Source of the DNA: Deroplatys truncata
Taxonomy: Eukaryota; Arthropoda; Insecta; Mantodea; Mantidae
DNA length: 64,000 nucleotides
Direction of reading: 5' to 3'
NCBI GenBank assembly: GCA_030765065.1
Contig: CM060976.1
Location: forward strand, 58,698,539-58,762,538
This document shows, one piece after another, positions 32,850 through 43,669 of this stretch; position 1 is the first letter of the stretch; each line of letters starts with the position of its first letter. The position numbers and the translations under genes are program-made. A model generated the notes under the pieces. The model made no database searches and had not been told where the DNA came from. It saw only the letters and a program-made list of their open reading frames with translations.

Positions 32850-35800
32850 GGCCACCGAAGTCGACGTCCTCGTCGACATAAGGAAAATAAATATAATAAA
32901 CATGAAAAGAACAAAACAAAATGACATACACATGTGTGATGAACCAAAATATAACAACAATATACATGTGTGGTAAGCACCCAGCCGACGACACAATATT
33001 GCTGGGCGATAACGAGATACGAGAGACGTAAGTGCTGTCGACTAGTATTGTTAATGCACTTATCTTTAGCATCCCGCACACGCACACACCACGCTGCCTC
33101 AGTTCACAGGCACACTACACTGCGCAAAATAGCGATGGTCTGCCGTAACTGTTTGTGGGTGAGTTTAGACAGTGCCCACAACGACGATTTGTCCTGGTGT
33201 AGAATTATCACCGCAGGTCTCTGGTGATGACAACAGGGTGGGCAGTCGCTGGCTTGGACTGCCCCCCGACATGGTGGCTCCTTATGCCACGGCAGTGTAG
33301 TGGCTGCCCGACAGCTTCCGTGTGGTGTTTCCTGACTTCTGGTGTGCCCCGGGGATGCTCTTGAATTTTCTCGCTCTCCGCCACAGCGAAATACTAAAAC
33401 AAAACCACCACACAATAAACAGGGTGCTCCCACAAACAATCACACATAAAAGAATGGTATGTCATGTACAATTAAAGATTTTAAAGGTTAAAAAGTTTAC
33501 ACTAAAAATTCTTTTGACATGGGGCAAAGAAAGAGAAAAAAAATTAGTACAAATTGGCATAAGAACGAAATTTTACAGAGTTGCCATCCAAAATTTAACT
33601 TACAATGCTTCACAAACCAAATAAAACAGTACAACAGACTCAGAATACATGAACATGACAGAAATGAAACATAACCTTATTTTGGGATCCCAATATTACA
33701 TCTTAATAACCAGCTGGTATCACTAACAAAAGAAAGTAAGTGCACTTACAAGACAATCACACATGACAATGAAATGAACTCATTCACACTGACCATGGCC
33801 CAAATTACACACAACACTGACTTAACTATCTACTCAAACTAGTGTATGCATCACTACAAACTACATCCACAATACATCTCTAAACTACGCCACGTGACAT
33901 GCTTTCAACTACTATTGTCCTACTCTTGTCACCAATACAACTTCTCGTCCACATCACTATCTTTCTCATCTCATTATTAACAACATCTTTCATAATCATC
34001 ATCAGTATCACCAGCAGTATTGCAATCAGCAACATTGTTATCTCAACTTTCAATTTTCTCTTCAAAACAAAACATCTTCACTTACGTGTCTCATTTACCA
34101 TGCTGCAAATTCAAAACATCTAACATAGGCATAACATTCAAGAAAGCACATTAAAATTTCAGGAATTACACAAATAACATGACATTATACTGTTGCATCC
34201 ACATCCTCCAAATGAAAATTAAGCTGGAAAACAGGTGGTAATAAAATTTGCTATCTAAGCTGGTAATAAACTTGTTGCATAAACAGAAAAAAAAATTATT
34301 CACAATACAATCATTTCCATCCATTTAATCTCTCGTGTGAATTCATCACACACGCTATACTGGGCACGTTACAGCAACACCAATAAGCAAAATCTCTGAA
34401 ATGATACAACAACTGTCGGGGTTACACTGTGGCACTTCCACCGAAGCTGACATCATCTCGTCTCTTCTCATCTCTCCTCATCTCATTAACACCGTCGGGG
34501 TTACTCTTTGGCACTCCCACCGAGGCAAATCTCAACTCTTATTTCTCACATAACCTCACACTACGCCATCGGGGTTACTCTTTGGCACTCCCACCGAGGC
34601 AAATCTCACATATATCACATAACCTCAAATACACACACTATTCATGCAACAAATTTCTGCAAATAAAAATCACAGCATCACTATGAAACCCAAAATCAAA
34701 TCGAGTTAAGTCAAATCAAATCATATCAAATCAAATCGAATGCAACAAAACAACATCACTACTCAAAACAATATTGTCACATAACATTCCTGAAAATGAA
34801 AGCTCAATTAAGCACATATAGTACACCTGAAACACATTCCTACAGCATAATACAACAAACAAATGATTTGCAGTTCCCAAAACATAATTTAAAAGTTAAG
34901 TTACACCCAAAAGAATAATACACTTTTAATTTAGCAGAGACATTCATAGCACATATTCCTGAAAAGCAAAGCTTAATTAAGCATCAGTCAGTGAAACAAT
35001 AAATTTAGCATACCTGTGTGAGTCGTGAAACTGTTTCATTCGTCCAAACTTTAGCACTCACAATGTTTACATACTTACAGGTGTTTTTTTTCTTTTCTCT
35101 TACTCGTTTACCACAAAATTCCAGTGCAAATTTACCAAAATCTGGTAACACACGTACAGCTGGTTCATCAACATCCACATCGTACTGGTCCATATTAGAA
35201 GCACATCAAACCTAATTAGGTGCAGATACTGGCAAGGCTGGTAGGCTCCTGAAACTTTTACTTACATGAGTAATTATGAAGCATTTTCCCCTAAAAATAT
35301 GCATTGCGTAATTAAATAAACCAAACTTGGTAACGGTGAAGCAAAATTATCAGCATTATCATTTCCGTAATTTTTCCGCGAGTGTACAACGCACAAAATT
35401 TTCAATATATATACGTGACCTCTTTCATTTTATTACTTTATTATTCTAAACAAATGCACCACACTTTTTATACACACGCAAATTTTAAACACGCAACACA
35501 CGAATTTTGAACTAATTTGTTGTACTTTCGAGTCGTTAATACTTTCAATATGACGCAATCTAGAATGCAATGTTACGTAAATCAGCTCACACACGCAAAC
35601 ACATTATTAACGACACAAATATCACCCAATTTTCACAATTCACTTTTCGCAATTTACGAAAATAGATACGTCAAAAGGACCAGCACGAAGAACTTAACAC
35701 AGTGATATAATTTAGTAGAAATGAAGCCAAAACAAGGGGAAAATGGAGTCAGAAGTTTTAGCGTCACGCCGGCAGACAATGGGAAAAATGCAAAAATGAA

Positions 35801-36005
35801 CTCAAAATTAAAATTTCGAAACCAGACTTTCAGATATGATAGAAACAAAATTTAGAAGAAGAGAATCACAAATTAAAGCATAAAAATCCTTACCCTTAAG
35901 CCAGAAACAACTTTATATTTTTCGCGACCACGTGGAGAAGCACAAACCGTTAAATTTGGAGGGAAAAAAATTTTTGCACTTAAAATCTCAAAACAATCAA
36001 ACCAA
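32850..36005 (-). other. non-coding interior of the LARD-like element
   Basis: Open frames in this interior are short and show no retroelement motif. Near the 3' end (32850-33440) the sequence is GC-richer with frames up to 111 codons on the minus strand, none recognised. A 76-bp tandem array lies at 34414-34612 and a (TCAAA)n-like run at 34690-34742. The 5' third is AT-rich. Confidence 0.7.
34414..34612. repeat. 76-bp tandem repeat, about three units, inside the LARD interior
   Basis: The block TCGGGGTTACTCTTTGGCAC followed by TCCCACCGAGGCAAATCTCA occurs at about 34492 and 34568, with a diverged unit at 34416. The spacing is 76 bp. Confidence 0.8.
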
Positions 36006-36027
36006 TTACTCGGCGCCACCGCCAATT
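36006..36027 (-). other. candidate primer binding site
   Basis: Minus strand: two bases after the 5' LTR end (GACA) comes TTGGCGGTGGCGCCGAG. The TGGCG start fits complementarity to a tRNA 3' CCA end. The primer tRNA is not identified. Confidence 0.55.
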
Positions 36028-36509
36028 TGTCGTATGCCTCACTTATTAGTATTATTTAACTTCAGAGGAGAGCTACTCGCTTATGAGAGGGATCGTTGAA
36101 CAAACAAAGAACTTTAAACTCGAGGCATCGACGAGGACGCAGCTAAGTTATCTCTCTAAATAATTAATACACCAACGCAATTTCTGGCTGAAGGGAGAGG
36201 AAAGGAACTCTATTATACCATAATTAAAAGTTAAAAGGCGTGGATGGCACACAATTTATTGGATGAAGTTAGTTACATACCTTTGCCCATTGCCTGCCGA
36301 CGAGGACATCGTGTGTGTTAGCAGTTGCCCGACTCTCTTACCCGAAGCCTACTCACAGAATGAAGCTACGCCAAGTTGGCGTCAGTAACGCCATATCCCC
36401 CCCCAATGACACACTGCTTCCCCTGAATCGCCCCTATTCACAGATAAACTGCCACGCTTCGGCGTCCAGAGAGCGTATTACCATTAATATAATCTGTGCA
36501 CATGCCACA
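36028..36509 (-). repeat. 5' LTR of the LARD-like element (482 bp)
   Basis: Direct copy of 32360-32840. Read on the minus strand, this is the upstream LTR that would drive transcription. Confidence 0.92.
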
Positions 36510-36514
36510 ATATT

Positions 36515-38100
36515 TTAGAGGTTTTTCGGATTTAAAATGCCCCTTGTGATACAATTTAAGTTATTAGAGTGAAACTTAAGAAATAGTTTTTGTAATGAGT
36601 GCTAATTAATACTTGTTATTCAGTTATTAATGTAAGACAAATGTGTTACACACCAAGCTCATCCAAATTTTTATCTAAACTGCCAACTGAACAAAAATGA
36701 TTTTAAAAATTGATAAACTGAAAAGTAAATTTCGTAGTAAACGTATTTTTAGTGGACTTATTTTCAATAAGGAATATAAATCATAAAATGTGTTTAAAAA
36801 TTGAGAGAATTGTATCGTAAGGAGCGCTTTTTATAAAATAGCTTAAATTTTGTTTTAATATGCATAATCCAGTAATTGCAACAGATATGCATCAAACTTT
36901 ACAAACGAACTTCTTTATAAAATGTGAGAAAGAAAACAAAGAGTTCAGTATAGTGCCTTGCGTTTCGAAATATTCACAGTTCGGTACCCTAGAGGTAGAA
37001 AAATCCTCGAGAACTATTCAAATGAGAACATCTCCTCAGTAATACAAGAATATCTCAGTAGGGTGTCTCAACCTGTATGCTAACAGCGCAATACAACATG
37101 GAACGTGAGATAAGCTCTAAACATGTCGTAAATGCTGCTTTCAAGTTTCCTTCAAGAAAGCCAACGCTATAATAACAAGATTCCTATCTGTAACATGGAC
37201 TGGAAAATAGTGCAGGTCTTGTGCTTCTATTCATATAATAGGTTTTTTTTAGATGAGACAAAAGTCGAGTACAGTAAGGATCGACTTTAGTGCAGAAAAT
37301 GAATAGAAGTACGAATGAACTTTCTACCATTTTCTGTCCTGGAAGTGACAAAGTGCTTGTGAACCTTCATTCCAGTAGTAAACGCTACTTGTAGCACTGA
37401 TCTAACCAGGGTTTTCTGCCATAAGCAGCTAAAACTTTGTTTGGAAGCTGACACTGCTATGAACAATTAAAGGCTGAGAAAATATACTGGGAAGTGCATA
37501 CTGCAGCAGGTCGTGAAGTAAAAGCCCGATAAACGCCTTCCCTTAGATGGGAGGAGGCAAAACTATTCGAAATGAAGGTTGCAAGCAAAGAACTCACTTT
37601 ACTTTGGGAGACCTTACACCACCGTACTATCCAACCTGCTTCACCTTTCTTTGAGTGGATATTGTTTTATTCAACAACTTCACTCTTACTGCGTCATTAT
37701 ACTTTTGGCCAATAAAATATAAGGAACGACGTGTTTTGACAAAACATGGCTGCTTATCCCCACAATTATCACTTCCTTAGTATTTGTTGTTCAGCAGCTC
37801 CCTAGCATTTCTTTGTATCACCCCCTAGTATTTGTTTCTACATATCACCTCCATAGCATTTGTTGTTTATAACCTCCCTTAGATTTGTTTTTATCACCTC
37901 ACTAAGATTTTGTCCTATTTTTATTTCGTCATCCTTAATTAAAAGTTATTTTATAATTTGTATTGTTTATATTATTTAGGTTATATCATAGCTTCTGCTG
38001 TATGACTTGATACATATAGAATACAACCGCTTTAATAAACATTATACTACACAAAGCATTCTTGAATAGCAATTGCCCATGAAATTATGGACAGCAACTT
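36515..38100. other. unassigned DNA with a degenerate short tandem repeat
   Basis: No gene was recognised. At 37771-37912 a unit of about 24-29 bp (CCCTAGCATTTGTTTxTATCAC-like) recurs about six times with much variation. The rest is AT-rich. Confidence 0.4.
37771..37912. repeat. degenerate ~27-bp tandem repeat, ~6 units
   Basis: Units such as CCCTAGCATTTCTTTGTATC, CCTAGTATTTGTTTCTACAT and CCATAGCATTTGTTGTTTAT follow each other. Copies are diverged and no function is evident. Confidence 0.55.
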
Positions 38101-38107
38101 TTCAATA

Positions 38108-38855
38108 AAAATCTGTTGTGATACATTCACATGACTTTCTCCACCCTCTATCGTTATTAGCGGGTATACGAAGTATTGTTACTAAAGCGTATTTTTATCT
38201 GATCTACTGTATTTAATCCAAATAAACATTTTCAAAAAATAGCTACATTACGCAAACAACTGTTTAAGAACTGGCTATATGCTATATGCTAGCCTTAAAA
38301 TTCCATATGGTTTCCATGCAATCGCGAGAAACAACTGCAAATAGATGGGATTTTAAAACAATAAGTATTGAACAATTCAAACCTTTAATAACAGACCTCT
38401 CAAAAGCGGCTTATGCCACAAAAACTTATTTTAAATACATTGTGTGTTTTAAAGTGATCTACAGTTATTGTGTAGTACGTTTTCGTTAATCGCTTAACGT
38501 TTATAAGTTATACAAGATTATACAAAATTCTTCGAATGAAGAGGACTTCCTAGGTTGTTCCCAGTAAATTCAAGATATATATATATATACATGTCATGTA
38601 AATATCTTTAATATATGGTAGTTAAGTCAAAATCGTTAGAGCCATTTTTTAGAAAATCAAAATTTTCGAAAAATGCTCCATGTAAAGGGTAATTTGGAGT
38701 AGGGGGATTTTGTTGAAAGTCTTAGTGTCGCATCCTTGGAAGATACTAAACTAAAATTTCAAGTTTGGTATTTATTCGACTTATCGTTTTGTAGTTATGC
38801 TGTTCACAGGCCGACACACAGATACACACACGATCATGCTTCCAGAATCGCTTTA
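38108..38855 (-). repeat. R repeat, beta subfamily, copy 10 (left end missing)
   Basis: Starts with the reversed beta right end TGATACATTCACATGACTTT and runs to the AACATGTCC-equivalent block (GATCATGCTTCCAGAATCGC). The last 100 bp of R are absent. A (TA)n run (38577-38590) replaces an ATATACATTT block. Confidence 0.8.
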
Positions 38856-38869
38856 TTCACGAGATGCTA

Positions 38870-39440
38870 ATCCATGATAAAATGCTAGTCCATGAGATTA
38901 TGAATAGCCACGTATGGAAAGTAACTTTATTAATAAAAATTAAATTGAACCAACAAGGACTTCTTGAGTAGTATTCACCCATAGATAGCCATGTACAGAA
39001 TGCAACTGTTTTAATACATATAAACCTGAATCAGCAACCAGAAATCGTTTATAAAATTCAATGAACATTATATAGCTGGCAAAACTGGTAACAAGAAAAT
39101 AGCTGAGATCATAACAAATAAATGCCATCTAGTGGGATATTTACAATGAGATGGTACAACAATACAGTGTGATTGAGTCAATGAGTATATTGTATTTATT
39201 TCTTCTAATTATGAAATAGTCAATTAAATCCCATCAAGTTTTGAATTTCTCTAGATAAATAAAAAACTCTAACAATATTGCTATTGATAAAACTATGTGA
39301 CCGTTGTGTTAGAAAATAGAGAAAACACCAAAAGCAGAAAAACAGGAATAAAACGTAATATAGCCTTTGATTCACTAACTGTTCCAAACACTCGTAGACG
39401 CAAAATAAAATAAATGTGTTTGTCTATCTTAACTCTCCAA
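38870..39440. other. unassigned AT-rich DNA
   Basis: No gene or repeat was recognised. Confidence 0.4.
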
Positions 39441-39469
39441 ACAGACCTGTTAGTAGTTCATGTAAATAG

Positions 39470-39860
39470 AGCATTCACACGTGTCCTCATTGTTCACTTG
39501 TCAAATGAAGGATAGACAGTCCAGTTAGGCATAGATGCGCGTTTTGAAATGAAACCTCATTAAAGGCACACATTTCTGGTCCGGTGGACAGCTCTATGTA
39601 CGGCAGAATTAGCGATTATTACAACACATATCGTCATTTAGGGGCGCGTAATGCCTGTGCTGTGTCGCCGGGTTTTAAGTTAATCTGCGCGTAAAGGGAC
39701 CTAATGCATTTGCATGGTGATAAATGAAAGGATAAAACGAGCAAATGCCTTCCGTTTACAGAGGCCTGTGTTTGAACACTGTGGGTTCACACCTGTGTGA
39801 ACGTTGGTATTTCTGTGAATAGAAGAGACACGTCTCTGCTTTAATTCTTGTTAAAGGTGA
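39470..39860. other. GC-richer single-copy-looking stretch, candidate conserved non-coding element
   Basis: About 390 bp with no repeat partner in the window, no long ORF, and compact motifs: ATGCATTTGCATGGTGATAA (octamer-like ATTTGCAT), GCGATTATTAC, TCATTTAGGGGCGCG and CACCTGTGTGAACG. It contrasts with the decayed AT-rich DNA on both sides. That is compatible with an enhancer, but sequence alone cannot show conservation. Confidence 0.25.
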
Positions 39861-39869
39861 ACGGAGGGA

Positions 39870-40385
39870 AAAAAACAATGGACGATATTGCGGTTTATGT
39901 GTTTTGATGTTTTTTAGGATATTTTATTCCACTAGCTTTTTAGTTTTTTTTTTTAAAAAAAAAGTCTACATTTTCCAACTTATGAGGTGATTAAAAAGAA
40001 TTTTACTTGCATTTAGAGTACACATTGCTGTGTAGTATATGAACTTGCGGTGAAAATACCTTTCGATCTGACGGAGGACAAAGAATGCCTAAATCAGGAA
40101 TTACCAATGTCTTTGCCTCTTTCTCATTAATGGCAGCTTTTTAATACCGATTGTTCTTTTTGAACATTAAAAACCGACTTACCTCTATACTAAGTTTTCT
40201 GCCAGAATTTTTAAAATCGGAGATAAATGCTTTCTGTGGTATTCTGTAAGCACAGAAAGATCTAGCTGTATAACGGAAGGGTTTCATCTCGAACAGATTT
40301 TTTTTTCTGTTAAAATGGTTATAGAGACTTACCTTACAATGGTAATGAATACCTCGAAAGTATTACCTTAGTTTTAGTGGTGTTA
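39870..40385. other. unassigned AT-rich DNA
   Basis: No gene or repeat was recognised. Long T and A runs near 39945-39962. Confidence 0.4.
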
Positions 40386-40389
40386 GCCA

Positions 40390-41235
40390 AAACTCTTTTT
40401 CATATGGATGGGGGGTCAGGGAAATAGACGGAGTATGTGTAGAAAGATTAAGAACCGTTTTGTGATATTGATAGACAACAAACAACTACGCAATGCAAGG
40501 GGAACGGCGTTGAAGGCGCAGTCTGGGCTAATATCTGAGCGGGGTGAGGAGCAATACATCAAAACGGGCACCAAACTCATTAGAAAGGGGCACGAGTGGC
40601 TTAGACTTGAGCATGGAGGATGATAATAACTAATGAAAATTGTACGCGAATCTGCCGTATTTGGGAGGAGTCGTGGGGCCATATCTTGGCAAGCTGTAGG
40701 GATACGAAGGAATGGGGAAAATATAGGTAACCGCGATCCTTTACCACCACGAATGGAGAGTTAATGGCATGTTGGACGCTACTGGTAGGCTGGGAAGACT
40801 AAATTTCTACTTAAGCCGAGGATTGTGAAGGCTGATACCAGGGAACGGGGTAAAGAAAGCAGAGTTAAGTCTACCTACAGGAAGTTGGTGCTTTATTTTT
40901 ATGCTATTTGATGTCCTTTTTCACATATTGTTAATGAGTTGTATTTATTTTGTTTCATAACTGTCCTTGGTTTCAAATAATAGAGCGTAATAATATATCG
41001 TAATACGGTTTGCCATTTATTTGTGGGTTGTTTATATAAGATGCTACATCCGAATATATTTGTCTTCTTTTTTCGTGTAATGTTATTTTTTTCCTTCCAT
41101 TCTATGTTCTTTTTAATCTTGCTTTAATGTTCCGTGTATTATGGAGGCACGTACGGTCTGTAGACCCGTGCGATTGATAGGGGTCAATGTGTGTCTGCTT
41201 TTATTTAAATAAATACACTCATTCATTCATTGTTT
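40390..41235 (+). repeat. possible LINE 3' region ending in (ATTC)n tail
   Basis: A GC-richer block (40400-40680, frames open on both strands but unrecognised) is followed by AT-rich sequence ending AAATAAATACACTCATTCAT and TCATT. Short ATTC-type tandem tails after AATAAA are typical of 3' ends of some LINEs. No protein motif supports this, so it is inference. Confidence 0.3.
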
Positions 41236-41559
41236 AAAAATGTGGATGAGGATTCTCTTGAAACAACACGCAGCAGAGCATAATCACAATACCCCAAAAC
41301 ATCTTAACTTCTGAATGACATTCCAGTGATGAGAAACCAGATGAAAGATAAATTACATTCTGAAGTTTAAGAATTGTGTAGGATTCATACAGCTAACTGA
41401 CTATCGGGTATACTGAAGCATAAGCTAGTACAGGGAAGCAAACAACTGGTTTGATTTAGAAACACTCGAATTCCTAATTGAAGTTCTGGATTATTAGCAA
41501 GAGTTCTTACGTAATCTGTTCTCCTAAATTAAACTAAATTGAGTATTTGTGTATTTTAG

Positions 41560-42120
41560 GATGTTGACGAGTGTATTACCCATGCAAGAGAAGTACTACA
41601 CGGACTAAATGGAATATTGTGGAGTAGAGAAAGATCCAAGAAAGAACTAAAAAAGTAATTGTAAGAGTTATTATTGAAATAATATGCAGATTAGCATAAC
41701 ATATGGAAATAACATATGGAGATGAAGCTTGGTCTTGACAGAACGTTAGATGCAAAGGTTGTGCGCAGTGAAAATAGATGGTTTAAGGAGAAGCTGCCAC
41801 TTCTCCAGAATGTAAAAGGTGATACATAAATTAGAATATAAGAGAAAGGATGTGTCAATCATATTCCGTATTTGATAGACTGAAAGGTATGATTCACGTA
41901 TGGTATAGTCACGTTCGGAAAATGCCTAGATGGTCAAAAAATGTGTTGGAATGGTCTCCAAAAAGAAGGAAGAAGCGTGGTCAACCTGGAACAACAGGGT
42001 AGTAGCTGCACGAGCCATGCGACAAAGAAACATAAACGACGACCTTTGGTCAAACAGACAAGGCTGGAACAAGGAAACAAGAGGAACCGCTGAAAGAGGA
42101 AACGCCGATAAAAGTAAAAG
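41560..42120 (+). pseudogene. non-LTR retrotransposon ORF2 relic, C-terminal end
   Basis: Blocks in order, with shifts and stops: ITHAREVLHGLNGILWSRER (RT thumb), MEITYGDEAWS (GSETW block), MIHVWYSHVRKMPRWS (GHVxRM block), SPKRRKKRGQPGTTWNN and RNINDDLWSNRQGWNKET. The last two match the tail of a LINE clade that ends with a W-x-DRx-x-W motif. It ends in AAAGTAAAAGTAAG, an A-rich tail, exactly where the Tc1-like element has inserted. Confidence 0.75.
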
Positions 42121-42126
42121 TAAGTA

Positions 42127-43664
42127 CACTGGTGTGCAAAAAGTAAGGACGAGATGGGTAAAGTAACATAACAAATGAACTAATTAGTGGAAATAGATGA
42201 AGGTGCGGGAGCATGTTGTTAGAGTTCTCTCACACTTACACAGAAAGCTGGACGTCACATGGCGTGAGTGTAGGGAGCCTATAGTGCCAAATGGGTCTGG
42301 TCCCTCAACACGTGGCAGTTGTCGAAACAGGACAAGACGAGTGTGGAAATTAGCGAGCTGTTACGGTGCACTGTAGTGGTGTTCTTCATTGCAACACCAA
42401 GACACCATTTGGATGACTTCACACAGTGCAGAATCATCGAGAAACTGGAAGAAGGGCGAAGTGGGACGAGTGTTGTTCAGGAGTTTGGAATTGCTCACAG
42501 CATTGCTTCACGTGCATGGGGAAGCTTCCAAAACACAGGCGCTGCTGTCCCAAGAAGAGGTGGTGGTCGACCACGCTGAACTACATCAGCAGATAACTAC
42601 ACATTGTGCAACAGGCAAGCAGGGATCCACGCCAAGCAGCGTCTGCAATTGCAACCACATTTAACAGGACAGCTAGGTGAGCAATCTGACGATACACAGT
42701 GGCACGCGACTACGCAGAGATGGTCTCTTTGCCCGACGGCCAGTACATTGTGTGCCATTGAAATCCGCACATCGGCGGCACCGTTTGCGATGGTCCCAAG
42801 AGCATAAAATTGGACCAACGAGGATTGGGATAGCGTGCTCTTCTCAGATGAGAGCAGATTCAATCTAAGTAGTGATTCTCGACGTACCCTCATCTGGCGA
42901 GAGGTGGGAATACGTAATAAACCCAGGAAAATCCTGGAACATGATCGTTTTGGTGGTCCGGTTGTTATGGTTTAGGGAGGCATAATGTTGCATGGGCGCA
43001 CCGATCTCCAAATCTTTGAAAGGGTACGCTCACTGGTTAACATTATTGTGATACTGTATTCCTTCCCCATGTGCGTCTTTTCAGGGGTGCAGTCGGCCCT
43101 GGCTTCATTTTTATGGATGACAATGCGCGACCGCATCGAATAGCGCAGGTGGAGGATCTCTTGGAACGAGAGCATATTCGGCGAATGGTCTGGCCTGGCC
43201 GTTCCCCCGATTTAAATCCCATCCAACACCTATGGGATGCTTTTGGGAGACGCATTGCAGCACATCCACATGTACCAACGACCATCCAACAGTTGTCAAT
43301 AAGCGCTGGTGGAGGAATGGAACGCCCTACCACAAGAACTGCTTACCAACCTTGTGGCCAGCATGGGAGCAGGATGCAGTGCATGCATTGCTGTCCGTGG
43401 TGATCATGCACCCTTTTAAGCAGAATGTATCTGTTTCTGTAAATCCAGAGAGCTATCATATGTCGTATTGACTTTAGTGTAGCTTATGGTCTATGAATAA
43501 AAGTGGCATTTCTGTTCGTCTCATTGCATATTTCGTTTGGTTGCTTACTGTAGCATACCGTAGCAGTTCCCTCTATGTATGATTCAAGTTTCATCGAGCT
43601 ATGTTATTTGGTAGTGTCACAGCATGCGAAGATTACTTACGTCCTTAGGTTTTGCACACCAGTG
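42127..43664 (+). mobile_element. Tc1-like element, 1538 bp, full ends, dead transposase
   Basis: Terminal inverted repeats start CACTGGTGTGCAAAA at the left and, reversed, at the right (CACTGGTGTGCAAAACCTAA), with about 22 of 24 outer bases matching. TA flanks both sides (42125-42126, 43665-43666). It holds one transposase relic on the plus strand. It inserted at the A-rich tail of a LINE relic. Confidence 0.9.
42394..43419 (+). pseudogene. Tc1-like transposase, DD34E type, frameshifted, third acid changed to Gln
   Basis: N-terminal HTH: HHLDDFTQCRIIEKLEEGRS, SVVQEFGIAHSIASRAWGSF, then the GRPR hinge. Next, in another frame, come RRDGLFARRPVHCVPLKSAH and LFSDESRFNLSSDSRR (first Asp), a TAG within the GG block, then FMDDNARPH (second Asp) and SPDLNPIQHLWDAFGRRIAA. 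The third residue, normally Glu in NPIEHLW, is Gln (CAA 43224-43226); spacing from the second Asp is 34. The C-terminus continues shifted to LTNLVASM and AVRGDHAPF. At least three frameshifts and one or two stops. The start Met also appears mutated (ACACCAAGACACC). Inactive. Confidence 0.9.
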
Positions 43665-43669
43665 TATAT

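Larger units (their letters stand above)
32360..36509 (-). mobile_element. non-autonomous LTR retrotransposon (LARD-like), structurally complete and young
   Basis: Two direct repeats (32360-32840 and 36028-36509) begin TGTCGTATGCC and end ACATGCCACA. ATAT is duplicated outside (32356-32359 and 36510-36513). On the minus strand, a primer-binding-site-like TTGGCGGTGGCGCCGAG follows the right LTR two bases in, and the polypurine tract AGGGGGAGA directly precedes the left LTR, so the element is oriented minus. The 3187-bp interior has no gag, protease, RT, RNase H or integrase motif in any frame. It must be moved by enzymes from another element. LTR identity is very high (two substitutions, one C-run difference). 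Confidence 0.92.

Noticed and set aside
33880..34123. Hydrophobic frames on both strands inside the LARD interior, as a possible env-like or membrane protein
   Set aside because: Short, overlapping, Ile/Thr-rich from repetitive ATCATC-type DNA; no signal peptide, cysteine pattern or supporting gag-pol.
34414..34612. CRISPR-like array
   Set aside because: Only about three long units, spacers not of constant unique type, inside a eukaryotic LTR element; a simple tandem repeat.
40416..40682. 88-codon minus-strand frame with a complementary 71-codon plus frame
   Set aside because: No recognisable motif; the local GC rise alone can keep both strands open.
42604..43333. Minus-strand frames of 96-98 codons
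   Set aside because: Antisense shadows of the Tc1-like transposase relic.
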